A stretch of 64,000 bases of DNA from Buxus sempervirens (lineage: Eukaryota; Streptophyta; Magnoliopsida; Buxales; Buxaceae). The notes under the pieces are model-generated. The model made no database searches and was not told the origin of the DNA. It worked only from the letters and a program-made list of their open reading frames with translations. This document shows positions 23,529 to 36,013 of this stretch, in pieces. Location of the stretch: assembly GCA_947561395.2 (NCBI GenBank), contig OX387182.1, positions 31,613,949 through 31,677,948 on the forward strand. The letters run 5' to 3'. Within the stretch, counting starts at the first letter, position 1. Every line of letters starts with the position of its first letter. The position numbers were made by a program, and so were the translations under genes.

Positions 23529-25938
23529 AAATCATTATTTCAAAAATTAAAGGCAGCAGGGATCCTGTCGAAGAATCTGACAAGGCGAATCTCTTATATC
23601 TGAAGTATAATTTCGGATATGAAGAAACACACATATATCCGACCATATATGTCGGATACAAAAGGCAAAATTTTGATATTTACAGATTGCCCTTTGGATT
23701 TAACCGATTTAATTGATTTGACACCTGAGATAATCGCAGATTGCCCCTGGATACTTTTAGATTAGTCTCTAAGATATTTTGAATATTTTGGATATTTACG
23801 GATTAATCCCCGAGATATTTATCTGCGTTTTCGCCACGTGTGCTGTTCTTTTGCCACTTGTGCAGTTTCCGGCATTGTTGTCCTAGAACTTTAACTGCTC
23901 ATATCTTCTTCATTTGGACTCCGATTCTGGCAAACTCAGTTGCATTAGAACTGTATTGAAGTCCTCTATTCATTGGGGCAGGGCTAAGCAGCTGATCTGC
24001 GGTTTAGCAGAAAGTCAATTTCTATTCTCTCTCAAGTTTGACCGATCTGTAAATCCTTCATTCGGACTCCGATTCCAGCAAACTCAGTTGCGTTGGAACC
24101 GTGTCGGGATTCTCTATCCATTGAGATAAAGCACGGGGGTCAATTATCACTTGATCAAAAAGTGAACTTTTGCCCCTTTAGGGTTTAATTTTTCAGCTAG
24201 GGTTTGCATTTCTGGCCCTTCCGAGAGCACAAAAATGAGGTGCTTACAAGTAGCATTGCCCATAAGCCGCACGATGGTATAGCATATGGTTGAGAGTTAT
24301 CTCAAAGGTGTATCTTTCTTTATGAGTCCTACAATGATGCTAAGATCACAAATACTTACTTCTGATATTGTTCATATGCTGGACGCATGTATTGGATGCT
24401 ATGGTTGGATGTGACTGTTTAGTACATTCCGGTTTCTATATTGGATTCTATTATGGATTTCTGAATCATGATCTTGATAGACTTCATACCGTTCATTAAT
24501 ACTTAAACTACATGCTGATTTGTATTCCATGATCGATATGAATGTTTATACGAGTTTGTTTACTTGAGACTGCTTATTCGTGCATGAAAATTTATTTTAA
24601 ATAATTATGAACTGTTTATAGCATGCATGTGTTGTCTACTAAGATATTCATATCTCACCCTACTTCTTTATTTTATTTTTCAGCTGATACGCGAGATGGG
24701 GATCATAGTGGTGATTTCCAAAGTGATCTTGTTGGCTATTTGCCGAAGGATTATTATTATCTCGACTTGATCTGAGGTCGAGGTGAGAGGATTCTATTTA
24801 CTGCTTTAACAGTTTATTTTATTTATTCGTTTTGATGTATCTGAGAGATTAGAACCTTTTGATTATTACCAGACTTAAATGATTATTTGGATTGGATAGT
24901 TTATTGGATTCTTTTTATAAGATATTAGACTACACTTCCGCACATTGATGTTTCCACACTCTGATAGTTTATTATTAAATGATTTAATTAATTCTTCAGT
25001 CTGGTTAAGTATTGATGATTACTTGATATGGGCCTGTAGCATCTCGAATTCGATTGTTGAGTTGGATTCGGGTTGTTACAGTAGCGAATCGGATTCGGGT
25101 CCGGTGCCGGTTTGCATTGACCCAGGTTTGGGGCGTTACACTCCCTATACTTCGAGTAATCATCAGCAGTTTCTACCTGCGGAGTATTGTCCTCACCAGA
25201 TGTGCGCACCTAAAAATGCCTAGATCGCACACGGGGCTCAAGTGAGTTCGTGCGTGCCTCGGGACTTTCGAAGTCGCCATTGCTTGAGAGGTACAGGCAG
25301 ACACAGGGATTGCCTATCCGAGTCTAAGTCTGGTCTGCGGCTTATTAGAGATCTAGCTAAGTCCTCGGTTATGTCCGGGGAAGTCCGAAGACACCCCGGC
25401 CTGCCTCGTTAGTTTGATGGGTCCCTCGGGTCTCCCTGATTTTTGAGTCAAATTCACCCTTCCTAGACCAGCATGCTTTCTTTTGGGTTTGGCGGGGCCC
25501 TCTAGAGGTGTGGGCCTCTTTTATTCCAAATTTTTTTATCTTTTTACTTAAGCTGTCTGGGTCGGATATAGGCCCCGTTGGAAGGCCTGTGGGTTGCCAA
25601 GTTTGGGCTTGGGCCCAGTAGGGTTATTGGGTAACCCTATTTTGGTTTAGGTTATTTAAGTAATTATGTATCTTAACGGCTTAGTGGGCTTGGATTTGGC
25701 CCAATAGCACTTATGCAAATGGCCTCGGACTCGTTTGTTGAAAACGGACCTGGTTTGGGCCGGTTAGAGGTGGGCCCCATAGGTGGGCCCATGAGGTCTT
25801 GGTGGGCCCATCTAGGCCCATGGTCCATAAGCGGGCTCAAGATAGCCCAAGCAACTTATTGGGCCGAGTCGAGCCGGTTCGGGTCGGAATGGATCCAACC
25901 AGGTCCAAAATTTCCACTTTTTACACTATTTTGAAATT

Positions 25939-26043
25939 GCCCGCATTTGTTATACGGGCTCGCCTTGTCCGTGAATAGAATACGGTTTAGGCCTACCTGT
26001 ATCGCAAATACGGGCATGCCCAGACCATATAATAAATACGGGC
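25939..26043 (-). repeat. downstream palindrome quartet of T4 (28-bp period)
   Basis: Four 21-nt units start at 25939, 25967, 25995 and 26023, exactly 28 bp apart, with arms such as GCCCGCAT/ATACGGGC and GTCCGTG/TACGGTT. Lower symmetry than in T2 but the spacing is the same. Confidence 0.88.
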
Positions 26044-26813
26044 ACGTCTGATTTTACAATTTTGTGCCAATTTCGGCCAAGATCATTTTGGCTGCCTTCT
26101 TGGGGGTTCCGGCGATCACTTTTGGGGGTTCTAGCACAGTTTCTATGGAGCAAGCATCTTCATTTGTCTTCAAATCTTCTTTTTCTTCCTTGGCCCTTCG
26201 TCACTTGCAAACCCTTATGCGTAGGGATTTAAGAAGGGAAATAGGGGGAGTTATAGGGTACAACAGATTTGCAAGGAGGACAAATCCCTCTGTGATAAAC
26301 AAACAAGATAAGTTAATCAAATTGGCTTGAAGTCATTTCAAATGTCCTTTTTAGCTTAAAATTATTCTTCTCCCTTCAAGTGAGGTTTCCTCCTTATCAT
26401 GGGGAACCCATAATCATGCAAAGTGGAAGCAAATCGATGAGATAAAAAAAATAACAAACTTAATAGCAAATAAAGTATATCTAGAAAAAATCAAGTTTAA
26501 TGTATGTTAAATGATACATTACCAAAAGCATTAATTTGCCATTACCTTTTGATTTTGATGTGTTGTGATTTTCCGAGTGATTTTGGCAGCGCTTCCGCAC
26601 TCCTGTTGATTTTCTGAAATGGGCTTGAAAGGGGTCTCCTTATCTTAAGCTTGAAAAGAATGAAAGGAGAAGGGAAATGGGCATGATCCAGGGGTATTTT
26701 AGGATTTGGTTTTGAAAGTGACAGAGTGTAGGCAGGGTTTGGGCATGAAAATAACAAGAAGGGAGAGAGGGAGAGGCTTGGGGGACCAGTTTACCCAAAT
26801 GGGGGGCTGGCCC

Positions 26814-26825
26814 CCTATTTATAGG
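26814..26825 (-). promoter_or_regulatory. TATA box of T4 LTR
   Basis: The self-complementary CCTATAAATAGG sits between a GGGGGCTGGCCCCC palindrome on the downstream side and the GCCCGTA palindrome array on the upstream side (minus orientation). Confidence 0.65.
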
Positions 26826-26836
26826 CATTTTTTTGT

Positions 26837-27021
26837 GCCTGTATTTGAATTACGGGCATGCCTTGCATGCCTTGCCCGTAATTCAAGTACGGGCGAGCCG
26901 CCCACGTGCCGAATCTCCGCGAATCCGCCAGCTGTCGCCGTACGGGACGCATGTCCCACTTCTAGAAGGCTTGCCCGTATTTGAATTACGGGCATGCCTT
27001 GCCCGTACTTCAAATACAGGC
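26837..27021 (-). repeat. promoter-side palindromes of T4
   Basis: Two pairs of 21-nt palindromes: starts 26837 and 26874 (37 bp apart because of a 9-bp duplication of the GCCTTGCAT spacer), and starts 26973 and 27001 (28 bp apart). Arms GCCCGTA/TACGGGC. Confidence 0.88.
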
Positions 27022-28302
27022 GAGCACGTTTTTTTAATGCTGGATTTCAAACCTTTTATTAAATTTGATTTTTTGCAAGATTTTTATCCGATTTTCTTTG
27101 ATTATTTTATTATAAAACGAGATTTTTTTATTTAAAATATTATTAAAAATTAAGATATTTTCTATAAACAAGTATTTTATTTATTTTATTCATTTATTCT
27201 GCTTTTTTGTTGCATTTTTGCCACACGGGCAGTTTTCTTTGAAACTTAAACTGCCCATAACTTTTCCGTCCGATATCCAATTTCAGCAAATTTAATGTCG
27301 TCGGAACCGGCTCAGAACCACCTATCCACTGGGATTAAGTTTGGCAGCTGAATTGGTCGAGCAAAAAGTCAACTTTTCGCTCCCCAAAAGTTTGACCGGC
27401 TCCTAACTTCTTCATCCGGACTCTGAGTCAATCAAACTCAGTTGCGTTAAAACTGTGTCGAAGTGCTCTTTTCAATGAGATGAAGTTTGATGGCCAATTT
27501 TACTTGGATTAAAAAGTCAATTTTTGACCCCTTCAGGGTTTGACTTTTAGTTTGAATTTTCATTTTTCTTCATTTTAGGGGTGCAAAAATCAGGTGCTAA
27601 CACCAGGATCTGAAAAAAAAAAACAAAACTGCATGAGATACAAATATCCTAGCAAGTATCACATGCATGCTTAAATACAGTTATACAGTTCTAAAACATG
27701 AATCAGTTATAAAACATATAACAGTGACGATAATACAGTTAATCCAAATAATCCATTCACAATTTCAATTCATATATAAACATAATCAATAATCCAGCAT
27801 GTAAATCCAATCAACAATATTCAATTCAAATCATTAAGTCACAGTAGAACTCATGAAATAAGACTGCCTTAACTAGGGTAATATCATTGTCCATTATGCC
27901 ACCTCCCGGCTTATGTGCGAAGCCGAGTACACGATCATCATCTCATTACGGGAGAACCCAACCAGTACGACGAAGGGTTGGCATGTACTAACTAGTCATA
28001 GTCCGATTACAAGATAAAATGAGGGAAAGATATAGCCCACTAGTACAGCGAAGGCCTCATTGAGTACACGATGGAACTGTGTGCGTGAACAAAGTATTAC
28101 AACTAGCAAAGAACAATCATTTTCACTATCTAGCTCCTAAATAGATCCATATCGAGCTATGCCCACTAGACTCTAAGAACACAAAACCAAATACGATGTC
28201 CAGTAAGCACAACTATTCTCAATCTCAATCATATCATCCCGAGTATATGGGGCATCCCTGAGTACACAGAGGCATCATCATCCCAAGTACATGGGGCATC
28301 CC

Positions 28303-31300
28303 TGTAACGCCCCGGTTCCAGGTCCATTTCCCAAAACCCGAGGTGTTATGGTAAGTAACAAAAGCAACTAAAAATTTGAATCAATTTAAAAATTTTTCTA
28401 ACTTTATAATCAGAGTAAATGCGGAAATTTGAAATAATATCCAATAGCAAATAAACTTTAAACCATTACAATGTTCTTAATCTCAGGAAGCTAATCTACA
28501 ACTAAATTGACTACCTATTTACATACTAGCCCAATGTTGTCGTCCTCTCTAAGAATACCTGAAAAATGGGAGAAACCGGAGTGAGAATAAATCTCAACAA
28601 GTAGCAAGGTGCATGCATGAAATCAGTCTATGTTTATATAAAATAAGTCATGAGGTGCACGATTAAACCAACAACATCATCAACAAGAAAAACGATAATA
28701 TAGAGAAATCACGGCAAACAGCATACCACACCTGTAACACCACAGGACTAATGGAATTGTAGACAGAGAAAGAGAGTAGACATGTGCCAATATGCTACCT
28801 AACCGAATTACGATGGATTAGCAGATCTACAGTTTGGCTATTCAACACCAACGGAAGAACCCAACCATGAGTTAGCATGTACGACCCAACCTATCCAGGA
28901 GTGGGTAACGTAGCGACCGACCAATCCAGGAGCGGTACCATACTCGAGATGATGGAATGCCTATGACACAGAATTCAAACCCCCTCTAGAAAACAATTTC
29001 ATTTACTAGCTACTATAATGGATCCATGTAAGAGCTAAGCCTGCTAGACATAACTCACAATCAAAAACTCTTAATAACATATAAATTAATAATGTAATTA
29101 CGAAACCCACACGATTGTGGAAAACCAAACCAGGGAATGGACATACTTCTTAATGACACCCACAAAATACAGAACCTCATCTGTATAACCAAATTCGCCC
29201 ATGCGGAAACAATAAATCAGGCACCAGCCTTGTCACACCAGTGACCCAAAAACTAACACAAGATGTACCAAGTCATATGTCCAAACTCTAGGTTTCAATG
29301 GCAAAATAATCCAAGTATATACGTAAATCATTCGGAGCTCAAAGCATGCTCAGATAGTTCAAATACAAGTGTAGGAACTCCCAAAATTAAGTTTGTTTAA
29401 AAGGCAATAATTTAAGACATTAACAATGTTCCTAACTCTTGATTAAAACTTTTCTATTTCTATTATCTATAAACATCCCACTTTCCTTCATTTAGAACCC
29501 AAGGTGTCAAAACGTATTAACTTTGTTATTTAGTACTTTCAGAAAGTATCTTAGGTTTATATTGAAGTTTAAGAATATGTTATGTTACCCAAAATTAGAT
29601 CTAAATAGGTTGTGGCCTCTTTTTACTTAAAACATCTCCAAAAGTTTCATATTTACAATCATCATCCCAAATTATTATTCTTTAATTCAAATTTAATTCC
29701 GCCACTTCCTACATCTCAAATTAACCTAGTTATAGGTGTTACAACTTTAGAATTTACAAAAAAATCATTAAAAATTAAATCTGGGCACAAATCCCAAAAT
29801 TTTGAATTTCTGACATAGGTCGCTCGAAGAGGCGCTCGAGCGACTGTTCTAGCGGCTATAATTTCAGGTTCTGTTTTAGATGCACAGGCAGGTCGCCCGT
29901 GGTTGCACTCGAATGGTGTATCAAGCGACTTGTTTTCATGTTCTGGTTTAAGGTATACAGATAGGGCGCTCGAGCGACTGTTCTAGTGCTCGGCCCAAAA
30001 CTCAGATTTTCTGAGTTTTTTCATAATTTCCAAAACTGCTCAAATTCCTATGGTTTTAAATTGTTTCTAAACATTTAAATTTCATTCCAAATTACTTCTA
30101 AGACAATCATAATCAAATCTTGATGATTAAAATTTATCTAAGATTTCTTTCTAAATTAAACCACCCATGAACAACACTTTTCTTGATTTTTAACGAGAGA
30201 TTTAAATCACCAAATCAAAACTTTATAATCTTCTGACTTTTCCAATGAAATCCAACTTAAAACCAATACGATCAAACATCAAAATCACAAGAAAACATGC
30301 AGTTCTTTTAGTTTCAAGTGTTTGCTACTTGCCTTTTTGATGAACCCAGATTTTTCAGAACTATTTCTATGCCCGCTTTTGGAGCTCGACCGCACCCCTC
30401 TAAGCTTCTTTAATTTAGATCTCCACCGTTCACTTTAAAGTCCTCCATGAGTAGAACAAATCCATAAAATTTCAACACATTCCAACGGTTGGATCTTCCT
30501 ATCTCATCGTTCGAAGGTGGCTAGTTGGTCATCTCTGCAACTCCTTTTTCTTTCTAAATCTGATTTTCCACCAACTTATGGGTTAGTTCGCACTACCTTA
30601 GACTCTCCAAATCCGATCTTCACCGTTCAGATTAAAGTATCTCATGTATAGATTATAACCTCCAAATTTCATAACGATCCAACGACTGGATCTCCAGGGA
30701 TCGTCGTTCAAAGTCTGCTGGTTAGACCTCTGCAGCACCTCCATTTTTCTTTTCTTCCTTTTTTTTTTCTCTCCTCTCTTCTTCCCTTAATTTTTCTCCC
30801 AAGCCCAAGCACGAATTTCCCTCTCTTTCTTATTTTTGATTTGCTAAAAACCTTAAACCTTTCCTAGACCTCCCATTTTATAAACTCTCTTAATTAGAAG
30901 TCCCACTAGGTTTAGGAGACCTTCTAAATAGGATTCCCACTCTTAATTGGAAACCTCCCTATCTTAACCCTCATTATAATTCCTCTTTTAAGTATCTCAT
31001 GTAAAAGAAGTTCTTAATTTAATTTATTTTTGTGCTAATTTAATTTCTTATTTTAAAATATTACTAAAACATCCCAAAACTCCTCTTATCCTCAAATTTA
31101 AGGCTCCTTATCAATCATAATCACCAATATACCATTTTTCCTACTTTTAAGCCATAATTTGCTATTTAAATTCAAACCTAACCCAAATTTAGTCTAGTTA
31201 AATATTTTAAGTCTACCAATTATTTACTTACTCAATATATTAATTTGGCTAATTAGAAAATGACTAAAATACCCTTTCCTTGTAATTCCATACTTAACCT

Positions 31301-31620
31301 TTGAATCTTTTTCCAAAAATTCTCCTCTTTATTCCTCACATCCATCTTAACCATATAATGCACTTGGATTAATACGTATCTTCTCCAATCATTTCTATTT
31401 AATTTACTCTCCCAATTTATCTAAATCAACCCTTCTCTTTCCTATTTAAATGAAGTCACTATTTAAATTCCTAATTACTCAAAATTATTGTTTATTTATT
31501 TAGTTACTAATATCTCTTTGGATCATAATATTATTCCTTCAATACCTAAATTAAACCTTAACTTCTCAATATTTAGGCTTATTTAATTTACTTTATTTTA
31601 GGAAAATCTAGGGTTTTACA
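28303..31620 (-). mobile_element. G4: solo LTR of the G family inside G1
   Basis: On the minus strand it starts TGTAAAACCC at 31620 and ends GGAACCGGGGCGTTACA at 28303, 3318 bp, undivided. The target duplication ATCCC is perfect (28298-28302 and 31621-31625). It has a donor-like AAG/GCAAGTAGCA at about 30332, an acceptor-like pyrimidine-CAG at about 28559 and a GCTCGAGCG-rich cluster at 29820-30000. U3 carries the palindromic ATCCAACGGTTGGAT motif near 30483. No coding sequence. Confidence 0.9.
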
Positions 31621-33124
31621 ATCCCCAAGTACACGAAGGAAAACAAAATCAGAAACCAAATCTTAATCTCAGGATGAATATAAATCTCAAATCTCTAGAA
31701 ATATCTCATAATAGTTGAAAAACAATGCAAGTTTTTCCATAAAAGTGAAGTTAATCCAAAACAATCCAAAATAGAGTTCAAAATGCTAATTTTCCCAAAT
31801 CTGACCAGAAAAGTAATTTTAGAAGTTTATTTATCTATAACCTAATTAATTACAATGATCCCATATAAGAAATACTTATTATCTTTCCAATGTAAGGTAA
31901 AACCTCAAAACACCCTTTTTAAACCACAAAATAGACTATATTGGGGAAATAAGTGGCCAACTATTTAATAAAAACCCTTTTATGTAATTTGTCTTTGGAA
32001 ACACCTTAAGAATGATCTTAGTGAAGTGTTACAAGTGATAGAATCAAGATAAACTCATTTTACAATAATTTGGAACCAAAAGTCTCTCAAAACCCAATTT
32101 TAATAGAATGCGCACAAATTCTTTGTTAAATTGAATTTTAAGATAAATCTTGTGCAAACACTTTTTAAATACTTAAATCATATTTGTACATAGGTTGGAT
32201 CTGATTAAAAACCAATTCGAAGTAAAAAAATCTCCCTAATTTGGCAAAATCAAGAAGTTCTGTCACGGGCGCTCGAATGGTGCTCGAGCGTCCTTACAGG
32301 CGTTTGTAGAAAATAATTTCAAGAAGTTGACACTCGGCTTACCTGAGTTTTCAAGTTTCTGGTTCTGAAAATTTTAAAACACACAGGCAGGGGGCTTGGG
32401 ATGGCGCTCGAGCACAATTCCAGGCGCTTGGCCAAAATACAGTTCGAGAACATATTTGTGATTTTCTGAGTTTTCGGAAATTAAACTATCAAAACCTAAT
32501 TTAATCATCCTAAAATCATATCAATCTCTTCTAAAACACTAATAGCAACTTTCTAACTAAATCAACAACAATTTAACAAATTAATAGATCAGATCTACAT
32601 ATTCTCTTCAAATCATTCAAAAATCACTAAATCTATAGTTCAACCATTCGATATCAATTCACATGCATCAAATCCGTAAAATTCTAGTATAAACACGTTT
32701 AGAAGGGTGCTACTTACTTGCTCAAGCTCAAATCCAGCACCTACAACCACAATTTCTCAGATCTGGACTCCCACAGCAATAACTCCTCAATCACTGAAAT
32801 TCATACTAATTTCATTTAATCTCTCCAGATTTGATCTGCAATGATTATTTCTCATAATTTTTACTGAGTTTAGAAGCCAAATAATGAATTAAACATAATC
32901 TACCTGATCTGCAACAAAGATTAACGAATTCCTCTGAATTTTCCTAAATAATTCCTGGCCGTGAGAATCTCCTATCTTCTTTGGATCTATTCAAACACTT
33001 CTCTTTAGATTTGATTGCCCTCTCTTCCTTTGATTTCCTCTAGATACTTCCAAGTTCAAACCACATCTCCTTCTCTAGAAGCCTCTGGAATCAATCGACC
33101 AAAACCAACTACACAAAACAATCC

Positions 33125-33134
33125 CTATTTATAG
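33125..33134 (-). promoter_or_regulatory. TATA box of G1 LTR
   Basis: The minus strand reads CTATAAATAG about 300 bp from the LTR start, in the orientation predicted by the primer site. Confidence 0.6.
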
Positions 33135-33439
33135 TTTCTGATATGCCACCAATTTCCACTTGAACTTCTGGTGATATGCTACTTGCCACTCCATAGTATC
33201 CTTTATACACCACCAATGATAAATCTTTAACTAGCCCATGTTATTTCATATATATTCATATCACCAAATTTTTTTTTTAACAATAACTACTCACCACATA
33301 CAATAAATTTTCTCCTTTTTATTCTCAAAAATTCCTTAAGTAACATCATTCTCCTTTTCTTGAAATTTTTCCACCAATAAAATAATTAACACTATAACAT
33401 CAAATTTTAAATTATTAATTAAAATTTTGGGATTTTACA

Positions 33440-33531
33440 CGAGCGCCTGCAAATCTTTTGGAACTCCCCACTCTCAGGTTGTTTGTAGGCGTTTGACGCT
33501 CAAGCATCCACAAATCTTTCGGAACTTGCTA
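33440..33531. other. 92-bp strip between G1 and G5, unassigned
   Basis: CG-bearing words (GAGCGCC, GTTTGACGCTCAAGC) recall the CpG-rich cluster of a G LTR, so this may be a scrap of an older G copy in which both elements landed. Too short to decide. Confidence 0.35.
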
Positions 33532-35885
33532 TGTAAGACCTCAAAATATTTTCAGAATTTTAATTAAATAAAAATTTGTATTTTTAATGTGGTTCTTACT
33601 GAAATTTGTAATGAATTATATAGGTGATCACATGGATGAAGGAGATCTGGAGTATGGTGCAAATCCAACCGTTGGATCATGAGATAATTGGGTAAGTATA
33701 ATGTTAAGAGTTATTTTAATTTGATTGGTTAGTTGTATGGTGGTTGGCAGAGGGGAGATACATGGGATAGCATGGAATAAAATAGGGTTTCTTATTGTGT
33801 ATACGACTAATAGTATACCTATACCCTACGTAGTTGTCTTTGGCGGCTAACAGAAGAGAAGGAAGAACTGAGAGAAGAGAAGGAAGAACCGAGAGAGGAG
33901 AAGAAGATCTGTGGAGTTTTACTGGACTTGAAGAGTTCTGCATTCCAGAAGGAGTTTTGGGTTGTTGAAAGCAAAAGATCAGATCCTAAGCTGAGAAGAT
34001 AGAAGAGGAAGAAGGAAATCTTGAGCGATCAAAGGTAAGTAGCACACCGATTAGTTGTAATCATTGTTTAAAACTGTTTTGATTGTCTAGCATGCTTTGA
34101 AGTGTTGTATACATGATTTTGGATATGATTAGAGTTGATTATAATGTACAAAAAGTAGTATATTGGATAGATAACCAGTTTCGGATTTTAGAATTAGCCG
34201 CTATTGGTCGAGCACTCGACACGATCGCCTGAGCAATCCCTGTCAAGTGACTAGCCTATAAATTCTAGATAATTAGTCGCGGAACAGATCGCTTAAGTGA
34301 CCAGGGTCGAGCGATAGTTCAAAACCTGAAAAGTACTTAGGTCGCCCATCAATTCACTTGAGCGCCCCTGTTGAACGCCATGTTATTTTCTAGTCTAGAT
34401 TTAGATACATGATCGCCTAACCCTACCACTTGAGCGTTTGGGTTGAGCAATCAACACAGATTTCGGATTTTCTGAATTTTGAGGAAACTTTCACTATAAA
34501 ATGATTTCTAATATTATTAAACCTTTGAACCAACAAATATTAAGTGTTTACGAACTGTTTCCATCGATTGTTTGATTAAAAACAAGTTAATGAGTATTTT
34601 GGGTATGTTTTGCTAAAATAGGTCTTACTTTGGGTATTCATTGATTTGGTTATTTCACAAACCGATTTGAGTCGGATGGGATAAAACTTACTCCAATTAA
34701 CTATATTTTAAAAGCGTTTGATCACTGGTATAAGCTTTGGAAAACCCTATATGCCACTAGGCACTATTTCTAAACTTCATTGATATTGAGTGAGTTATTA
34801 CTATTGGTGTCTAGTGGGAATAGCTGCATATGGATCTATAGGGTTAAGCTAGAGAGTAAAGAGGTTTTTCTTTGGTTGGATACTCCTAGTTTGCGTTCGT
34901 GCTTCCTTTGTAAGTTAGTTTGCATTGGGGGGTCTTCATGTCAATAGGGTCTCATTTCAGATACCAGTTATTGGTGAGGTGCCCTGTATGTGTCGATTAG
35001 TGGTCATCCCCATGTTCAGATTCAGGGGGTGCATGCTTGGGTGGTACATGCAAAATTTTGTATTTCAGATATCGTTGTTGGTACATGAGTTTTGTGCGCA
35101 ATAAGTAGATGTCTAGGCCTCATTTCTCAAATTTCAGTCGGGTATGAGGATTGTATTACTAGCTTCGCTCATAAGTTGCACCGTGGCTTAGTGGACGGAG
35201 TGTTTCTTGTTAAAGGCATGCTTTTCTTCATGAGTCCTACAATGTTATATGATGGTTGAGTTTTGTTTTTGCTAATTGCACTTATGTGTTGAGAATCACG
35301 TTGATGAGATAGTTCTTATTTGATAAATTGCTTTTAATTGAGTATTGATTTATCTATTGTGATTGTATCATGATTATTCGTTTACTTTATTGAGCATGTA
35401 AGCATGATTATTTTTATGTATATAAAATGTTTGTTCATGCATAGTGTTACCTACTGGTATATTCGTATCCTATCCGTGTTTTGTTTTGTTTTTCAGCTGA
35501 TCTTTGTGAGAGAGACTTGGGGGTTGGTTCTCTGGGAGAGTTCGCTGACTTTCATCCGGAGGATTATTATTATCCCGAGTAGACATTTATTTGGAGGTTG
35601 ATACGGATGATACATTTATTTGTTACTTTATATTTTTGGATGATTATGAGAGTGAGAGTGTTAGAAACCATTTTACCAGACTTATGATTTATTTTTTATG
35701 TGATGGTTTGGATGATACTTTTATCCACGCTTATTGAATTTATTGATGTTAGACTTCCGCACTTTGATATTAATTGTTGAATGAATTAAATTTGAATGTC
35801 TGGTAATTAGATGCTTTGGGCCTAGTAGCACTTCAGATTTGGGTTGGGTGCTTGATTTGCATTGACCCAGGTTCGGGGCGTTACA
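33532..35885 (+). repeat. 5' LTR of G5 (2354 bp), the cleanest G LTR
   Basis: Starts TGTAAGACC after TGCTA (33527-33531) and ends GGTTCGGGGCGTTACA, followed by primer site and gag. It serves as the reference for the family. Landmarks are the palindromic ATCCAACCGTTGGAT at about 33666, a purine-rich leader, AAAG/GTAAGTAGCACAC (donor-like, intron side starting 34035), a CpG-rich GAGCG cluster (34190-34460), and TTTTTCAG/CTGATC (acceptor-like, ending 35496). No frame of note. Confidence 0.9.
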
Positions 35886-35889
35886 GAGA

Positions 35890-35900
35890 TGGTATCAGAG
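35890..35900 (+). other. primer binding site of G5 (tRNA-Met type)
   Basis: TGGTATCAGAG four bases after the LTR end GTTACA. Same site and spacing as G1. Confidence 0.85.
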
Positions 35901-36013
35901 AAATAGGTCCTTACCGTAGGTAGCAAACCATAGGAGGGTATGGGATTGTGAGCTCGTTAGATAGAACCTTTAGAATTTATTAATCCTAATGATTGAAATT
36001 CTGAATTTTGCAG

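Larger units (their letters stand above)
10446..24248 (-). mobile_element. T1: long-form Tat-like solo LTR holding G3, T2 and T3
   Basis: On the minus strand it starts TGTAAGCACC at 24248 and ends AGAGCACA at 10446, with a perfect target duplication AGTAG (10441-10445 and 24249-24253). Native pieces are 10446-13420, 17311-17425 and 22878-24248, about 4.4 kb. Orientation follows the TATA box on the minus strand (23401-23414), the paired U3 modules next to 24248, and the GGTGGCGACTC-type motif near the other end, which the Tat/Ogre LTR at 53765 also has near its 3' end. Palindrome arrays lie at 23424-23528 (promoter side) and 11482-11627. The middle (11840-13410) holds diverged direct repeats of about 190 bp. 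No coding sequence. Confidence 0.9.
22878..24248 (-). other. T1 U3 and promoter region (5' third of the LTR)
   Basis: This native piece of T1 runs, on the minus strand, from the LTR start through two U3 modules (near 24085 and 23935), the 39-bp palindrome array (23424-23528 plus diverged copies to about 23660) and the TATA box, into a CT-rich leader with two diverged copies of a CAGTGGCTGGAG-like unit. A donor-like AAG/GTATGG lies at about 22908. Overlapping frames on both strands here are not convincing genes. Confidence 0.6.
8180..25140 (+). mobile_element. G2: solo LTR of the G gypsy family with a Cassandra and T1 nested inside
   Basis: Starts TGTAAGACCCC and ends TTTGGGGCGTTACA. The flanking 5-mers are identical, CTCCC at 8175-8179 and 25141-25145, which proves that everything between is one insertion plus later arrivals. 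Native sequence is 8180-9526, 10257-10445 and 24254-25140, about 2.4 kb. The order of landmarks matches G5: TATA at 8423, CpG-rich cluster at 8830-9000, then the segment ending GTCCTACAATG, then a pyrimidine tract with CAG at 24683. No internal coding sequence remains, so it is a solo LTR left by LTR-LTR recombination. Confidence 0.9.
25201..27602 (-). mobile_element. T4: short-form Tat-like solo LTR inside G1
   Basis: On the minus strand it starts TGTTAGCACC at 27602 and ends GGTGCGCACA at 25201, 2402 bp. Flanks are CCAGA (25196-25200) and CCAGG (27603-27607), one mismatch. A TATA box CCTATAAATAGG on the minus strand is at 26814-26825. The promoter-side array is at 26837-27021 and the downstream quartet at 25939-26043. 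It sits a few bases from the acceptor-like end of the presumed G1 leader intron. No coding sequence. Confidence 0.9.
7908..33439 (-). mobile_element. G1: 5' LTR of a tRNA-Met-primed gypsy element, split by nested insertions
   Basis: On the minus strand this LTR starts at 33439 (TGTAAAATCCC) and ends at 7908 (GGGGCGTTACA), followed by primer site and gag remnant. Its own sequence lies in four pieces: 7908-8179, about 25146-25200, about 27608-28302 and 31626-33439, together about 2.8 kb. The gaps are G2, T4 and G4, each with its own target duplication. A TATA box on the minus strand is at 33125-33134. Other marks are a donor-like GTAAGTAGCA at about 32717 and a GAGCG-rich cluster at 32265-32420. 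It is the oldest layer of the left stack. Chromovirus (Tekay/Del-like) affiliation is plausible from LTR size and primer but is not proven. Confidence 0.8.

Noticed and set aside
17426-27602. T copies read as plus-strand elements
   Set aside because: TATA boxes, the U3 module position and the GGTGGCGACTC motif shared with the Tat/Ogre LTR 3' end all show that most T copies lie on the minus strand.
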